Shown here: positions 1 to 8,277 of the stretch, piece after piece | How positions within the stretch are numbered: the stretch's first letter is position 1 | How the letters are laid out: each line of letters opens with the position of its first letter | Assembly: GCF_001544695.2 (NCBI RefSeq) | Contig: NZ_FCOM02000033.1 | Coordinates: 23,589 to 87,588 of the forward strand | Reading direction: 5' to 3' | Length of the DNA: 64,000 bases | Source: Caballeronia arvi | GTDB lineage: Bacteria; Pseudomonadota; Gammaproteobacteria; Burkholderiales; Burkholderiaceae | Notes under the pieces: model-generated | What the model was told of the DNA's origin: nothing | Databases searched by the model: none | What the model saw: the letters and a program-made list of their open reading frames with translations, nothing else | Program-made: the position numbers and the translations under genes

Positions 1-402
1 TTCGATCACGATGTCGTGCACCGGGCCGCTTTCGACGACGACCGGCGGCACCGGATGGTCGATCGCGCGGTTCCACGCGTCACCAATATCGTCGAGCGAC
101 GGCACGTTCATGCCGATCCGGTAAATCTCCGGATTCGCCGCGATCCCGCCGACGATCACCGGAATGTCGTACTTGCGTCCCTTGCTGTCGACGATGTTCG
201 TGAAGAGAAACGCCTTGCGTTCCGCTTCCGGAATGCCGCCGCGAAACTGCCATCGCACGAGCGGATGCATTTCGGTGTCTTTATTGACCGGCTCGTCGAT
301 CCGATACAGCAGGCCCGCCGCGTCGAGCCGCGCGATGTGTTCGTGCAGGTCCGCGTAACCCGTGGTCGCGGAGGCCGTGGAAGTGGTGTCTTGATCAGCC
401 AT
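1..402 (-). CDS. UbiD-family decarboxylase, N-terminal part (cut by window edge)
   Basis: The minus strand reads 134 codons from an ATG at 402 and runs off the left edge. The visible part has the UbiD N-terminal pattern: a short helix, LLYRIDEPVNKDTEMHP (about residues 36-52), then RWQFRGGI and FLFTNIVDSKGRKYDIPV, ending in a VGGIAANPEIYRIG segment. UbiD enzymes are (de)carboxylases that use prenylated FMN; the residues that bind it and the catalytic Glu-Arg-Glu set lie outside the window. It is the last visible gene of the minus-strand operon with the molybdenum hydroxylase, so it probably decarboxylates a hydroxylated (hetero)aromatic acid. Family call is firm; substrate is unknown. Confidence 0.85.
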   Translation of the reverse strand, partial: MADQDTTSTASATTGYADLHEHIARLDAAGLLYRIDEPVNKDTEMHPLVRWQFRGGIPEAERKAFLFTNIVDSKGRKYDIPVIVGGIAANPEIYRIGMNVPSLDDIGDAWNRAIDHPVPPVVVESGPVHDIVIE

Positions 403-420
403 GACTGGAAGTCCCGTGAA

Positions 421-439
421 GCGCCGCATTGCGCGGCGC
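421..439. repeat. Short GC-rich hairpin between crotonase and UbiD genes
   Basis: Two 7-base arms, GCGCCGC and GCGGCGC, enclose ATTGC. On the minus strand no T-run follows, so it is unlikely to end the operon transcript; it may be an mRNA processing or stability hairpin between two genes of one operon. Seen directly; function inferred. Confidence 0.3.
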
Positions 440-489
440 CTTTGTTGCTTGAGATGAAATGTGTGGCGTGACGGGTCGTCGTCGACGCT

Positions 490-1218
490 TTAGCGACGCA
501 TCGACGTCATCGCGTTCGCGAGCGATGCGCCGGCCACTTCGCTTGCGAGCGAGAAATCGGGAATCGTGATTTCACGGAAGTACGTCTTCAACGTGGCGAT
601 GGCGATGCGGTCGCGCGTGCAGATCGACGCGACCATTGCGTCGGCGCGTGCGCTCAAAGTGTCGCCCGGCACGACTTCCGCGACGATGCCCCATTCGCGC
701 GCATTCGCGGCATCGATGGTCTCGGTCAGATAGACCAGATGCGCGGACGCCTTCGGCGGCACCTTGTGGCGCAGCACGGACAGCACGAGCGTGGGCGGCA
801 GGTTCTTTTGCAGCTCGGGCAGGCTGAAGCGCGCGTTATCCGATGCGATGGCCATGTCGCACGCGGTGACGAGCGCACAACCGAAGCCTTCCGCATCGCC
901 TTGCACTTCGGCGATGAGCGGCACTTCGCTTTCGTGCATCGCGCGGTAGACGTCGAGAATCGGATCGGCGACGTTGCGGCGGAACTGCGCGGAGCTCGGC
1001 GGCGTGGCGGGCGGCGCGCCGACCGCGCGGCCACGGCAGAACGCCGGGCCCGACGCGCGGAGGCGAATGATCTTCACCTCAGGGTCGCGGCCGGCCTTGC
1101 GGATTTCGGCGGCGAGCGCGCACATCGCGTCGAGCGTCAGCGTGTTGCCGAGGTCCGGCTGGTTCAGGGTGATCCGGTATTCGGATTCGTGGAGTGCTGC
1201 GTTGAATTCGGTCGTCAT
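490..1218 (-). CDS. Enoyl-CoA hydratase/isomerase (crotonase) family protein
   Basis: This 242-residue protein has crotonase-fold features: an N-terminal beta region with YRITLNQPDLGNTLTLDAM, then AEVQGDAEGFGCALVTACDMAIAS (about 105-128), which is the oxyanion-hole and hydrophobic core segment, and FSLPELQKNLPP (about 131-142). The usual AFCxGxD loop is present as AFCRGRAVG, so the second oxyanion residue region is altered. It lies 65 bases downstream of the molybdenum hydroxylase large subunit and upstream of the UbiD gene in one minus-strand operon. Crotonases here could hydrate or hydrolyse a CoA-bound ring product, comparable to the crotonase HmfE in furoate clusters. That parallel is inference from gene order only. 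Confidence 0.8.
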   Translation of the reverse strand: MTTEFNAALHESEYRITLNQPDLGNTLTLDAMCALAAEIRKAGRDPEVKIIRLRASGPAFCRGRAVGAPPATPPSSAQFRRNVADPILDVYRAMHESEVPLIAEVQGDAEGFGCALVTACDMAIASDNARFSLPELQKNLPPTLVLSVLRHKVPPKASAHLVYLTETIDAANAREWGIVAEVVPGDTLSARADAMVASICTRDRIAIATLKTYFREITIPDFSLASEVAGASLANAMTSMRR

Positions 1219-1283
1219 GGCGTAGGGATGCAGTCAATGAAAACAGGGAATCGACACTTCTGATGAGCGGGCGCACGCGCCGG

Positions 1284-3650
1284 TCAGCGAGCGTAGGCGC
1301 CGGCCTCCTTGAGCTTCTGGAATACGCGTTGCGGCACGAGCGGGGCTTCGGTGAACTCGACGCCGTATTCCGAGAGCGCGTCCTCGATCGCCGCGACGAT
1401 CGCCGCCGCGGCCGGAATCGTGCCGCCTTCGCCCGCGCCTTTGACGCCGAGCGGGTTCAGCGGCGACGGCGTTTCGAGATGCACGATGTCGACGTTCGGT
1501 ACGTCGGTTGCCATCGGCAGCAGGTATTCGCCGAAGTTCGTCGTGGTCGGCTGTGCGTTCTCGTCGTACTGCATCCATTCGAGCGTCGCGTTGCCGATGC
1601 CATGCGCGACCGAGCCGATCACCTGGCCATCGACGATCAATGGATTGATGAGCTTGCCGGAGTCGTGCGCCATCACATAGTTGAGGATCGTGATGTGACC
1701 GGTTTCGCGATCCACTTCGAGTTCGACGACAGCGGTGCCGTTGCAATACGTCGATTGCGCGGGCGAGAAGTATTTCGTCTCCTCGAGGCCCGCGGTGAGG
1801 CCCTTCGGCATCGTGAAACCGGGCATGCCCTGCGAGATCTTCGCGAGCTGGCCATAGCTCATGCGCTGTTCGATTCCCGCGCGGCGCGCGACATGACCTT
1901 CGACGAGCAGCAGTTCTTCGGGCTCGCACTTCCACAGGTGGGCGGCGAGCGTGAGCATCTTTTCGCCGACGGCCTGCGCGGCAATGTAGACCGAGTTGCC
2001 GGCATTCACCGTCACGCGGCTCGCGAACGTGCCGACGCCCATCGAGATGCCGCCCGTGTCGCCGGTAATGACGTCGATGGTTTCGAGCGGCACGTTCAGC
2101 TGTTCGGCGCAGATCTGCGCGAAGGTCGTCTTGTGGCCCTGGCCTTGCGGCGACGCGCCCGTAATCACGACGATGCGGCCGTTCGCCTGCACGCGCACCG
2201 TCGCGCCTTCGAACGGTCCCATGCCGGTGCCTTCGACGAAGCTCGCCATGCCGATGCCGACGAAGCGCCCCTGGCGGCGCGCCTCGGCCTTGCGCGCAGG
2301 GAAGCCCGCGTAATTCGCGCGTTCGAGCGCCGCCTTCTGAGTCGCCGGATAGTCGCCGCTGTCGTAGCGCAGCGGACTGCCGTCGCGATAGATGAAGCCC
2401 GCGTCATACGGCATCTGCTCCGGCTGGATCAGATTGCGCCAGCGCAGCTCTGCGCGATCCATGCCGAGCGTGCGCGCGGCCTTGTCGAGAATCCGCTCCA
2501 TCGCGAACACCGCTTGCGGGCGGCCCGCGCCGCGCACCGGCGAGGTCGCGCACTTGTTCGTGTAGACGACGTCGAGCTTTGCGCCCATCGCCGGGATCAC
2601 GTAAGGGCCGGGCGTCGTCGTGATCGAGATGTACGGCGTGATGATGCCCCACGGCAGGAACGCGCCGTTGTCGTGCACCATCTCGAGCTTCACGCCGCGA
2701 ATCTTGCCGTCGTTTTCGAGCGCGATGCGCACGGTCCACCACTGGTCGCGCTCCTGCGTGACCGCGAGAAAGTGCTCGCGCCGGTCTTCGATCCATTTGA
2801 CGGGACGCTTGAGCGCGACCGCCGCGATCGCGACGAGCGCCTCTTCCGGATAGAACGGCAGCTTCGGACCGAAGCCGCCGCCGACGTCGTTCATCAGCAC
2901 GCGCAGCTTCTCGGCATCCCATTCGAGCAGCTCGACGAGATTCTTCTTCTCGTGATGCGGCGCCTGTCCCGACGACCAGACGGTCAGCTCGCCGTTGGTC
3001 GCGTGATATTCGGCGAGATAGCCGCGCGTTTCCATCGGATGGGCGGAGCCGCGGTTCTGCCAGTACGTTTCCTCGACCACATGCGGCGCATCGGTGAAGG
3101 CCGCGTCGATATCGCCGAAACCCATTTCGATATGCGCGACGACGTTGTCTTTCGCCTCGGTGTGGCAAAGCGGCGACTCGGGGCGCAGTCCGTCGCGGCA
3201 ATCGGCGACGGCGGGCAGCGTGTCGTACTCGACTTCGATCAGACCGCACGCGTCTTCGGCGATATATCGGTTGTCCGCGACGACGAACGCCACCGCTTCG
3301 CCCGCGAACGTGACTTCGGTCGACGCGAGCAGTTCCTGCGTGCGCTCGAAACGGATCGCCGGGTTGGGCAGCATCGAAGGCGCGCGGCCGCGTGCGCGGC
3401 CGCTCAGGTCCGCGTGCGTGTAGACGGCATGTACGCCCTTGAGCTCGCGTGCAGCCGTGCAGTCGATCGAGACGATTTTCGCGTGCGCATGCGGGCTGCG
3501 CAGCACGGCGGCCTGCAGCATGTTCGGCAGATGCACGTCGTCCACGTAGGAGCCCTGGCCTTGCAGCAGCTTTTTGTCCTCGGTGCGCATGACGCGCTTG
3601 CCGATGTAACGCTGGTCGGTGGGCGCGCCTTTCAGATCATCGATTTCCAT
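1284..3650 (-). CDS. Xanthine dehydrogenase-family molybdopterin subunit (CoxL form II-like)
   Basis: This 788-residue protein is the large, molybdenum-cofactor subunit of a three-subunit hydroxylase. The N-terminal Ald_Xan_dh_C type domain (about 15-150) is followed by the Moco domains, with GGGFGPK at about 257-263, SPVRGAGRPQ at 370-379 and the GVKGAGEGG motif near 735-743 that holds the catalytic Glu (about 741). The active-site loop is RGAGR rather than the CSFR loop of true CO dehydrogenases, so it is a hydroxylase of an organic ring or aldehyde, not a CO dehydrogenase, although such proteins are often labelled CoxL. It starts four bases after the small-subunit gene. Enzymes of this family hydroxylate the carbon next to a ring nitrogen or oxygen, or act on aryl-CoA thioesters; which of these applies here is not decided by the sequence. 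Confidence 0.9.
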   Translation of the reverse strand: MEIDDLKGAPTDQRYIGKRVMRTEDKKLLQGQGSYVDDVHLPNMLQAAVLRSPHAHAKIVSIDCTAARELKGVHAVYTHADLSGRARGRAPSMLPNPAIRFERTQELLASTEVTFAGEAVAFVVADNRYIAEDACGLIEVEYDTLPAVADCRDGLRPESPLCHTEAKDNVVAHIEMGFGDIDAAFTDAPHVVEETYWQNRGSAHPMETRGYLAEYHATNGELTVWSSGQAPHHEKKNLVELLEWDAEKLRVLMNDVGGGFGPKLPFYPEEALVAIAAVALKRPVKWIEDRREHFLAVTQERDQWWTVRIALENDGKIRGVKLEMVHDNGAFLPWGIITPYISITTTPGPYVIPAMGAKLDVVYTNKCATSPVRGAGRPQAVFAMERILDKAARTLGMDRAELRWRNLIQPEQMPYDAGFIYRDGSPLRYDSGDYPATQKAALERANYAGFPARKAEARRQGRFVGIGMASFVEGTGMGPFEGATVRVQANGRIVVITGASPQGQGHKTTFAQICAEQLNVPLETIDVITGDTGGISMGVGTFASRVTVNAGNSVYIAAQAVGEKMLTLAAHLWKCEPEELLLVEGHVARRAGIEQRMSYGQLAKISQGMPGFTMPKGLTAGLEETKYFSPAQSTYCNGTAVVELEVDRETGHITILNYVMAHDSGKLINPLIVDGQVIGSVAHGIGNATLEWMQYDENAQPTTTNFGEYLLPMATDVPNVDIVHLETPSPLNPLGVKGAGEGGTIPAAAAIVAAIEDALSEYGVEFTEAPLVPQRVFQKLKEAGAYAR

Positions 3651-3654
3651 CGTG

Positions 3655-4167
3655 TCACTCCGTCGCGTAGGTCGCGGGTGCGGCGGCGCGCTGATCGCGG
3701 ATGCGCTGCGCGGCGAGCAAGGCCGCGGCCACGATCGGCTGATAGCCCGTGCAGCGGCACAGATTGCCCGTGATCGCTTCGCGGATTTCGGCTTCGGTCG
3801 GCGAATCCGTTTCGTTCAGCAATTCGGTCAGTGTCATCAGCATGCCGGGCGTGCAGAAGCCGCATTGCAGCGCGTGCTTTTCGGTGAAGGCTTTTTGCAG
3901 CTCGTTGAGCGTGCCGTCCGCGTGGGCGAGCCCTTCGACGGTGGTGAGCGTCCGGCCGTTCACCTGGGCGGCGAGCGTGAGGCAGGCGCGCGCGGTGCGG
4001 CCTTCGATCAGCACGGTGCATGCGCCGCACACGCCGTGCTCGCAGCCGTAGTGCGTGCCGGTGAGTTCGAGGTCGTGACGCAGGAAGTCACCGAGCATGC
4101 GGCGCGATTCGACTTCGCGCTCGTAAGCGGTGCCGTTGACGACGACTCTGACGGTACGAGTCTCCAT
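3655..4167 (-). CDS. [2Fe-2S] small subunit of molybdenum hydroxylase (CoxS-like)
   Basis: This 170-residue protein has the two iron-sulfur domains of the xanthine dehydrogenase family. A plant-type ferredoxin domain carries Cys42, Cys47, Cys50 and Cys62 (GCEHGVCGAC), and the helical second domain carries Cys102, Cys105, Cys137 and Cys139 (QCGFC and LCRC). All eight cluster ligands are present, so the protein should be functional in passing electrons from the Moco to the FAD subunit. The ATG at 4167 follows an AGGAGAG ribosome site. The start lies 14 bases after the FAD subunit stop and the stop 4 bases before the large subunit start, as expected for a translationally coupled complex. Confidence 0.93.
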   Translation of the reverse strand: METRTVRVVVNGTAYEREVESRRMLGDFLRHDLELTGTHYGCEHGVCGACTVLIEGRTARACLTLAAQVNGRTLTTVEGLAHADGTLNELQKAFTEKHALQCGFCTPGMLMTLTELLNETDSPTEAEIREAITGNLCRCTGYQPIVAAALLAAQRIRDQRAAAPATYATE

Positions 4168-4181
4168 GTCTCTCTCCTTAG

Positions 4182-5069
4182 TCACTCTACGTTGTGTCTT
4201 GCGACGCGCGAGAACGCCCGTTTCAGCGCTCTTTCGGTCAGGACGCCGGCGAGATGCTGGCGGTAGTCGGTGCTCACGTGCGCGTCGGTCATCACGTCGA
4301 GCGCACGGGCGGCGTCGCTTGCGATGCGCAGCGCGCTGTCGTCCATCGGACGGCCGCGCAGGGCGGTTTCGACGTCGTGCATCCGCACGGGTCCGGGCGC
4401 GACGCCGCAGATCGTCAGCGAAAGGCGGTCGATGTTCCCTCGCGCATCGGCGGTGCAGAGCGCCGCGACGCCGACGATGGCGTAATCGCCGTGGCGCCGC
4501 GCGAACTCTTCGAAGGCATAGCCGTGGCCTTCGGGCCAGATGTCGAGCGAGATGCCGGCGAGCAGTTCGCCTTCTTCGAGCGCGGGCGTCATGTACATCA
4601 GCGCCCAGTCGGACATCGGCAGTTCGCGATGCGTCACCGCGCCGTCTTCGTAACGCGCGATCGTCAGCACGCCGTCGAGCGCCGCGGTGAAGCAGGGCTG
4701 TTCCGACGACGGATCGAGCTGGCACAGGCTGCCGCCGAGCGTGCCGCGATTGCGGATCTGCTTGTGGCTCACGAGCTGATACGCCTCGCGGATCAGCGGC
4801 GCGCGCTTCGTGACGAGCGGCGACAGTTCGATGTCGCGCTGCCGCGCCATCGCGCCGATGTGAAGGCGACCGTCCCGCTCCTCGATGCGCGTCAGTGCAT
4901 CGACACCGTTCAGGTCGATCAGGTGACTCGTCATCAGATAGCGGAAGTTCATCATCGGCATCAGCGACTGGCCGCCGGCGAGCACGCGCGCATCCTCGAG
5001 CGTGCCGAGCAAGCGCGCGGCTTCGTCGACGGTGGTCGGCGCGTGATACTGGAATTCACTGGGTTTCAT
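4182..5069 (-). CDS. FAD-binding medium subunit of molybdenum hydroxylase (CoxM-like)
   Basis: The 295-residue protein begins MKPSEFQYHAPTTVDEA, the usual opening of the FAD_binding_5 medium subunit. It holds the FAD-pyrophosphate motif LAGGQSLMPMMNFR (about 31-44) and a second FAD-binding motif IRNRGTLGGSLCQLDPSSE (about 105-123), followed by the CO_deh_flav_C domain. It passes electrons from the iron-sulfur subunit to an acceptor. It sits between CoxG and the small subunit in the operon, an M-S-L order common in this family. Confidence 0.92.
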   Translation of the reverse strand: MKPSEFQYHAPTTVDEAARLLGTLEDARVLAGGQSLMPMMNFRYLMTSHLIDLNGVDALTRIEERDGRLHIGAMARQRDIELSPLVTKRAPLIREAYQLVSHKQIRNRGTLGGSLCQLDPSSEQPCFTAALDGVLTIARYEDGAVTHRELPMSDWALMYMTPALEEGELLAGISLDIWPEGHGYAFEEFARRHGDYAIVGVAALCTADARGNIDRLSLTICGVAPGPVRMHDVETALRGRPMDDSALRIASDAARALDVMTDAHVSTDYRQHLAGVLTERALKRAFSRVARHNVE

Positions 5070-5099
5070 GGCTGCTCCACGGGTGCGACGGCCGCCTCG

Positions 5100-5804
5100 T
5101 CAATGCTGTTGCCCGGGTCTGAAAATCCGGGCGAAGAAGTTTCGGATCGACTGCCACATCGCCTTGCGCATCAGCGCGCCGGCATCGAGCGGCGCGACCG
5201 GCGCGGGAGCGGGCCGCACGCGGCGCGGCTCGGCGGGCGGCGCCGGCGCGGCGGTCTCGGCGGCGTCCTGCGGTGCGGCAGCGGCGGCGCCGTTCGGGAC
5301 ATCGCCGCCGACGAGCGTGTGTGTCACCGGCTCGGCGTGCGCCGCGTCGGCCTCGATGAGCGCCGTCAGATTCTTCGCGAACTGGTTGAGCAACTGCTGC
5401 GAAAGCGCTTCGATCATCCCCGCGCCGCGACCGTACTGCGCGACCGTGCCCGACAGGTTCACTTCAGAGACGACGTCGACTTTCGTCTTGGCGCCGGCTT
5501 CGGTGACGGCCGCGTTGATCTGCGCGTCGGCGCCGCCGCGGCCTTTGGTATCGGTGCCGCTCGCCGAGACGACGACCGTGCGGTTGGCGTCGTTCTGATC
5601 GGCGATCTTGAATTTGCCTGCGAACTTCAGCGTGAGCGGACCGAGCTTGACGGTGAAGCCGCCCTTGTAGCTGCCGTCGGGCTGCTGTTCCTTGAGTTCC
5701 GCGCCCGGAAAACACGGCGCGGACCGCTCGATGTCAGTCATCGTTTTCCAGACGTCGGCGGGTTGCGCATCGACGGTGAACGACGAACGGATGGTGATTG
5801 CCAT
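5100..5804 (-). CDS. CoxG-like SRPBCC protein, Mo-hydroxylase accessory
   Basis: The protein of 234 residues starts MAITIRSSFTVDAQPADVW; this ATG at 5804 has GAGGAGG seven bases upstream, so it is preferred to an in-frame ATG 42 bases earlier. Residues 1-150 form an SRPBCC/START-like fold of the CO dehydrogenase subunit G family. After about residue 165 comes an Ala/Pro-rich linker and a short C-terminal basic and hydrophobic helix (RKAMWQSIRNFFARIF) that could touch the membrane. CoxG proteins are thought to tether or help assemble molybdenum hydroxylases at the inner membrane. It directly precedes the three hydroxylase subunit genes. Confidence 0.85.
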   Translation of the reverse strand: MAITIRSSFTVDAQPADVWKTMTDIERSAPCFPGAELKEQQPDGSYKGGFTVKLGPLTLKFAGKFKIADQNDANRTVVVSASGTDTKGRGGADAQINAAVTEAGAKTKVDVVSEVNLSGTVAQYGRGAGMIEALSQQLLNQFAKNLTALIEADAAHAEPVTHTLVGGDVPNGAAAAAPQDAAETAAPAPPAEPRRVRPAPAPVAPLDAGALMRKAMWQSIRNFFARIFRPGQQH

Positions 5805-5882
5805 ACTGCCTCCTCGGAGCGATCGGCCCGTGCGGGCGTGCTCCACTTATCTGGTTGATTCTGCGCCGCGCGGGCTCGGGTC

Positions 5883-6677
5883 TTACTGCGCGATTCCTGT
5901 CAGGAACGCGTCGAACACGGGCGTAAAGGTCTCGCGCATGTCGAATGCGCCGAAATGCGCCGCGCCCGGAATCGAGACGAAGCGGCCGTCCGGCAGCGCA
6001 TCGGCGATTTTTTGCGACACCGCCGGAGGAATGCTCGCGTCGGCGTCGCCCGCGACGACGAGCGCCGGCTTGGGCACGTCGCGCAATTCGGCCAGATTGT
6101 CGAGCCGGGAAATCGCTTCCCAGTTTGCGCTCCAACTGAACCAGTCGTCGGCGGCGAGGCGCGCGCGGCATTTCGCGACGAGATCGGGGCGCGGCGTGTC
6201 CGTCGTGAACCAGCGCCCGATGGTTTCGTCGATGACTTCCGACATCGCGCCCTGGCGGTTCGTGTCGCCGCGCGCACGAATACGCGGCCGCACGTCGTCG
6301 GGGAAGCCGCCGGCCGTCGCGCACAAGATCATCGCGCCGACGAGCTCCGGAAACTGGATGGCGACGCGCTGGGCGACCATTCCGCCCATCGACACACCAA
6401 TCAGTGCGGCACCGGCGACGCCTTCCTTGTGCAGCACGGCGGCGACGTCGGCGGCATGGTCGGCGAGCGAGATCGTCGATGTGACCGCGCTCGAATCGCC
6501 GTGACCGCGCATGTCGATGGCGATGACGTCGTACGACTTGGTCCAGGACTCGGAATATTCGTCCCACCAGCTCCGGTCGACGCCGATCGGATGAAGCAGC
6601 ACCAGCGGCCGGCCCGTCCCGCGGCGCGAGTAGGCGATACGGCCGGCTTGAATTTCGCAGTAACTTGACTGAGACAT
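5883..6677 (-). CDS. Alpha/beta hydrolase, PcaD (enol-lactonase)-like
   Basis: This 264-residue hydrolase is read from the ATG at 6677 (MSQSSYCEIQ); a longer in-frame start at 6749 adds a 24-residue Arg/Ala-rich stretch with no fold. The nucleophile elbow is GVSMGGM with Ser97, the oxyanion strand is LVLLHPIGVDRSWW (about 25-38), the acid is probably the Asp in VVAGDADASIPP and the base the His in IPGAAHFG. The closest family pattern is 3-oxoadipate enol-lactonase (PcaD). It lies 75 bases downstream of a PcaC-like gene, which repeats the PcaC/PcaD pairing of the beta-ketoadipate pathway, but in an operon with a Mo hydroxylase and UbiD enzyme instead of PcaGH. It may open a lactone or hydrolyse another ring product. 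Confidence 0.82.
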   Translation of the reverse strand: MSQSSYCEIQAGRIAYSRRGTGRPLVLLHPIGVDRSWWDEYSESWTKSYDVIAIDMRGHGDSSAVTSTISLADHAADVAAVLHKEGVAGAALIGVSMGGMVAQRVAIQFPELVGAMILCATAGGFPDDVRPRIRARGDTNRQGAMSEVIDETIGRWFTTDTPRPDLVAKCRARLAADDWFSWSANWEAISRLDNLAELRDVPKPALVVAGDADASIPPAVSQKIADALPDGRFVSIPGAAHFGAFDMRETFTPVFDAFLTGIAQ

Positions 6678-6752
6678 GACGTATGCGGGAAAAGCAGGAT
6701 AGGCACGCGCGCCCGACGATCGAACGCGCGAATCAGCAACGGCTCGCACTGC

Positions 6753-7148
6753 TCATGCGGCTTTGGCCTTGAGCTCCAGAATGACCGCCTTGGCGCGGCG
6801 CAGCGCTTCCGCCGCCACAGGAATGCCCGCGTACACGCCCGCCTGCAGCAGGACTTCGGCGATCTCTTCTTCGGTCACGCCGTTGTTCACTGCACCGCGT
6901 GTATGCACTTCGAACTCGTGCCAGCGGCCGAGCGAGGCGAGCATGGCGAGGTTCAGCATGCTGCGTGTCGAGCGCGTCAGGCCGGGACGGCTCCAGACGT
7001 TGCCCCAGCAGAAATCCTCGGTGAACTCGAGAAATACGGCGTCGAACAAGTGAGGCTCGGCGTTGCGCTGCGTGTGCGCCGTGCCGAGCACTTCCTTGCG
7101 GATCGTTGCCCCGATAGCCCTGCGTTCAGATGACGTGATGTCTTGCAT
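6753..7148 (-). CDS. Carboxymuconolactone decarboxylase family protein (PcaC-like)
   Basis: 131 residues, close to the usual PcaC length. Residues 66-110 read NLAMLASLGRWHEFEVHTRGAVNNGVTEEEIAEVLLQAGVY, split here over the known pattern of PcaC: the small all-helical domain with the conserved His and the NNGVTxEEIxEVLLQ helix, followed by AGIPVAAEALRRA. Unlike peroxidatic AhpD proteins it has no CxxC pair. It is the first gene of the minus-strand operon, with its ATG 127 bases from the start of the divergent GntR gene. Its likely role is decarboxylation of a lactone-like ring-fission intermediate; the true substrate is unknown. Confidence 0.85.
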   Translation of the reverse strand: MQDITSSERRAIGATIRKEVLGTAHTQRNAEPHLFDAVFLEFTEDFCWGNVWSRPGLTRSTRSMLNLAMLASLGRWHEFEVHTRGAVNNGVTEEEIAEVLLQAGVYAGIPVAAEALRRAKAVILELKAKAA

Positions 7149-7185
7149 GAAAACCTCATTGGTGCAGTGGTTTGGACGGTTGTAC

Positions 7186-7248
7186 GATTGTATAATCACA
7201 GACAGTATGAACACGCGTCGAAGTCGTGTCAATATGATTGTATTACGG
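7186..7248. promoter_or_regulatory. Putative operators of the GntR regulator in the divergent promoter
   Basis: Two related AT-rich sites lie between the divergent pcaC-like and GntR starts. Site one (7186-7197) is GATTGTATAATC with GATT/AATC arms. Site two (7237-7248) is ATTGTATTACGG. The second 12-mer occurs again, exactly, at 8177-8188 before the MFS gene. ATTGTAT is like the half-site of FCD-subfamily GntR operators, so the neighbouring regulator probably binds all of them. Sequence match is direct; binding is inferred. Confidence 0.6.
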
Positions 7249-7275
7249 GTCATGAAAAAGAGAGAGGGAATTCGA

Positions 7276-7989
7276 ATGTCAGAAACGCAAACGGCGGTCA
7301 AGGACGGCATGGGTACGAACAGGCAAGTAGTGCGACCGGCGGCCACGTTGCGGCAGCAGGTCATCGAAGGGCTGCGCTCTTGTATTAGCGATCTGACCTT
7401 CAAGCCGGGCGACCGGCTCATCGAACGCGAGCTTTGCGAGATGCTGGGCGTGAGCCGGACGCTGATTCGCGAAGCGCTGAGCCAACTGGTCGCGGAAGGG
7501 CTGGTGCAGATCATTCCGCACAAGGGGCCGATCGTCGCCGTCATCACGAAGAACGAGGCGAAGGGACTGTATGAAGTGCGCGCGGCGCTCGAGGCGCTGG
7601 CCGGGCATCAGTTCACCGAGCGGGCGTCGAACGATCAGCGTGTCGCGCTGATGCAGGCGCTGAAGGATCTCGCCGCGATCCGGGATATGACCGCCGACGG
7701 TTCGATCCTTCTGTTCCTGAAGCAGAAAGCCAAGTTTTACGACGTGATTCTCGAAGGCGCCGGCAATCCGGTGCTGACGGAGATGCTGCGTCTCGTGCAT
7801 ACGCGGGTCATGATGCTGCGCGCCACGACGCTCTCGCAGGAAGGACGCCTCAAGGAAAGCTATAGCGAGATCTCGGCGATCGTCGACGCGGTCATGCGCA
7901 ACGACGCCGATCAGGCCGCCGCTGCCTGCAAGCGGCATGTGCAGCAAGCCGAACGGCTCGCCGTCGAAGTCCTCGCGGACATCAACTGA
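7276..7989 (+). CDS. GntR-family regulator, FCD subfamily
   Basis: 237 residues from the ATG at 7276, which is preceded by an AGAGAGGGAA ribosome site; upstream in-frame starts would run through the operator sites. The N-terminal winged helix (about 25-90) contains ATLRQQVIEGLRSCI, ERELCEMLGVSRTLIREAL and EGLVQIIPHKGPIV, typical of GntR. The C-terminal all-helical FCD domain (about 100-230) binds an effector, usually a carboxylic acid, often through a metal ion. It is divergent from the catabolic operon and upstream of the MFS importer, and copies of one sequence motif lie before both, so it probably represses both until the substrate or an intermediate is present. Confidence 0.9.
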   Translation: MSETQTAVKDGMGTNRQVVRPAATLRQQVIEGLRSCISDLTFKPGDRLIERELCEMLGVSRTLIREALSQLVAEGLVQIIPHKGPIVAVITKNEAKGLYEVRAALEALAGHQFTERASNDQRVALMQALKDLAAIRDMTADGSILLFLKQKAKFYDVILEGAGNPVLTEMLRLVHTRVMMLRATTLSQEGRLKESYSEISAIVDAVMRNDADQAAAACKRHVQQAERLAVEVLADIN

Positions 7990-8002
7990 CGGAGCCTCCC
8001 GT

Positions 8003-8042
8003 CGTCCTGACGTGCGAGCGACTAGCGCCGCACGTCAGGACG
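8003..8042 (+). terminator. Hairpin after the GntR gene
   Basis: Arms CGTCCTGACGTGC (8003-8015) and GCACGTCAGGACG (8030-8042) pair perfectly over 13 bases around a 14-base loop, 13 bases after the GntR stop. No U-run follows, so it may be a weak or Rho-assisted end, or an mRNA-stabilising structure. It separates the regulator from the importer promoter. Confidence 0.5.
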
Positions 8043-8154
8043 AATTCTCCGCTCGCCTCAGCGCTCGACAGCTCTCGTCGGCTTTCGCTTTCTCCCGCCT
8101 TTCTTCCCCTTTGCGTGGCCCTTCGGTCAGGCAGCGGTACGTTTATCAATCCGA

Positions 8155-8188
8155 CAATACTCCGTATTGCAATATCATTGTATTACGG
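8155..8188. promoter_or_regulatory. Putative GntR operators before the MFS importer
   Basis: CAATAC-TCC-GTATTG (8155-8169) is a perfect 6-base inverted repeat, followed directly by AATATC and ATTGTATTACGG (8177-8188). The last 12 bases are identical to 7237-7248 in the GntR/operon divergent promoter. The clustering suggests that one regulator controls both the enzymes and the importer. The 289-base gap between GntR and the MFS gene otherwise holds only the hairpin at 8003-8042 and a ribosome site. Confidence 0.6.
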
Positions 8189-8277
8189 CATATACTCCCG
8201 GCATTGAATCGGCGTGTGCCGACAAGACTGAGTGCGTCCGGTCGTTTAAAACGATAGAAGACCAGGAGACAGCAGGC

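Noticed and set aside
1263..3773. Long plus-strand open frame opposite the molybdenum hydroxylase large subunit
   Set aside because: Arg/His/Asp/Ala-rich translation typical of the antisense of GC-rich genes; the minus strand encodes a complete family protein with all motifs.
1284..5804. Aerobic CO dehydrogenase (CoxGMSL)
   Set aside because: The large subunit lacks the CSFR active-site loop, and the surrounding genes belong to ring catabolism.
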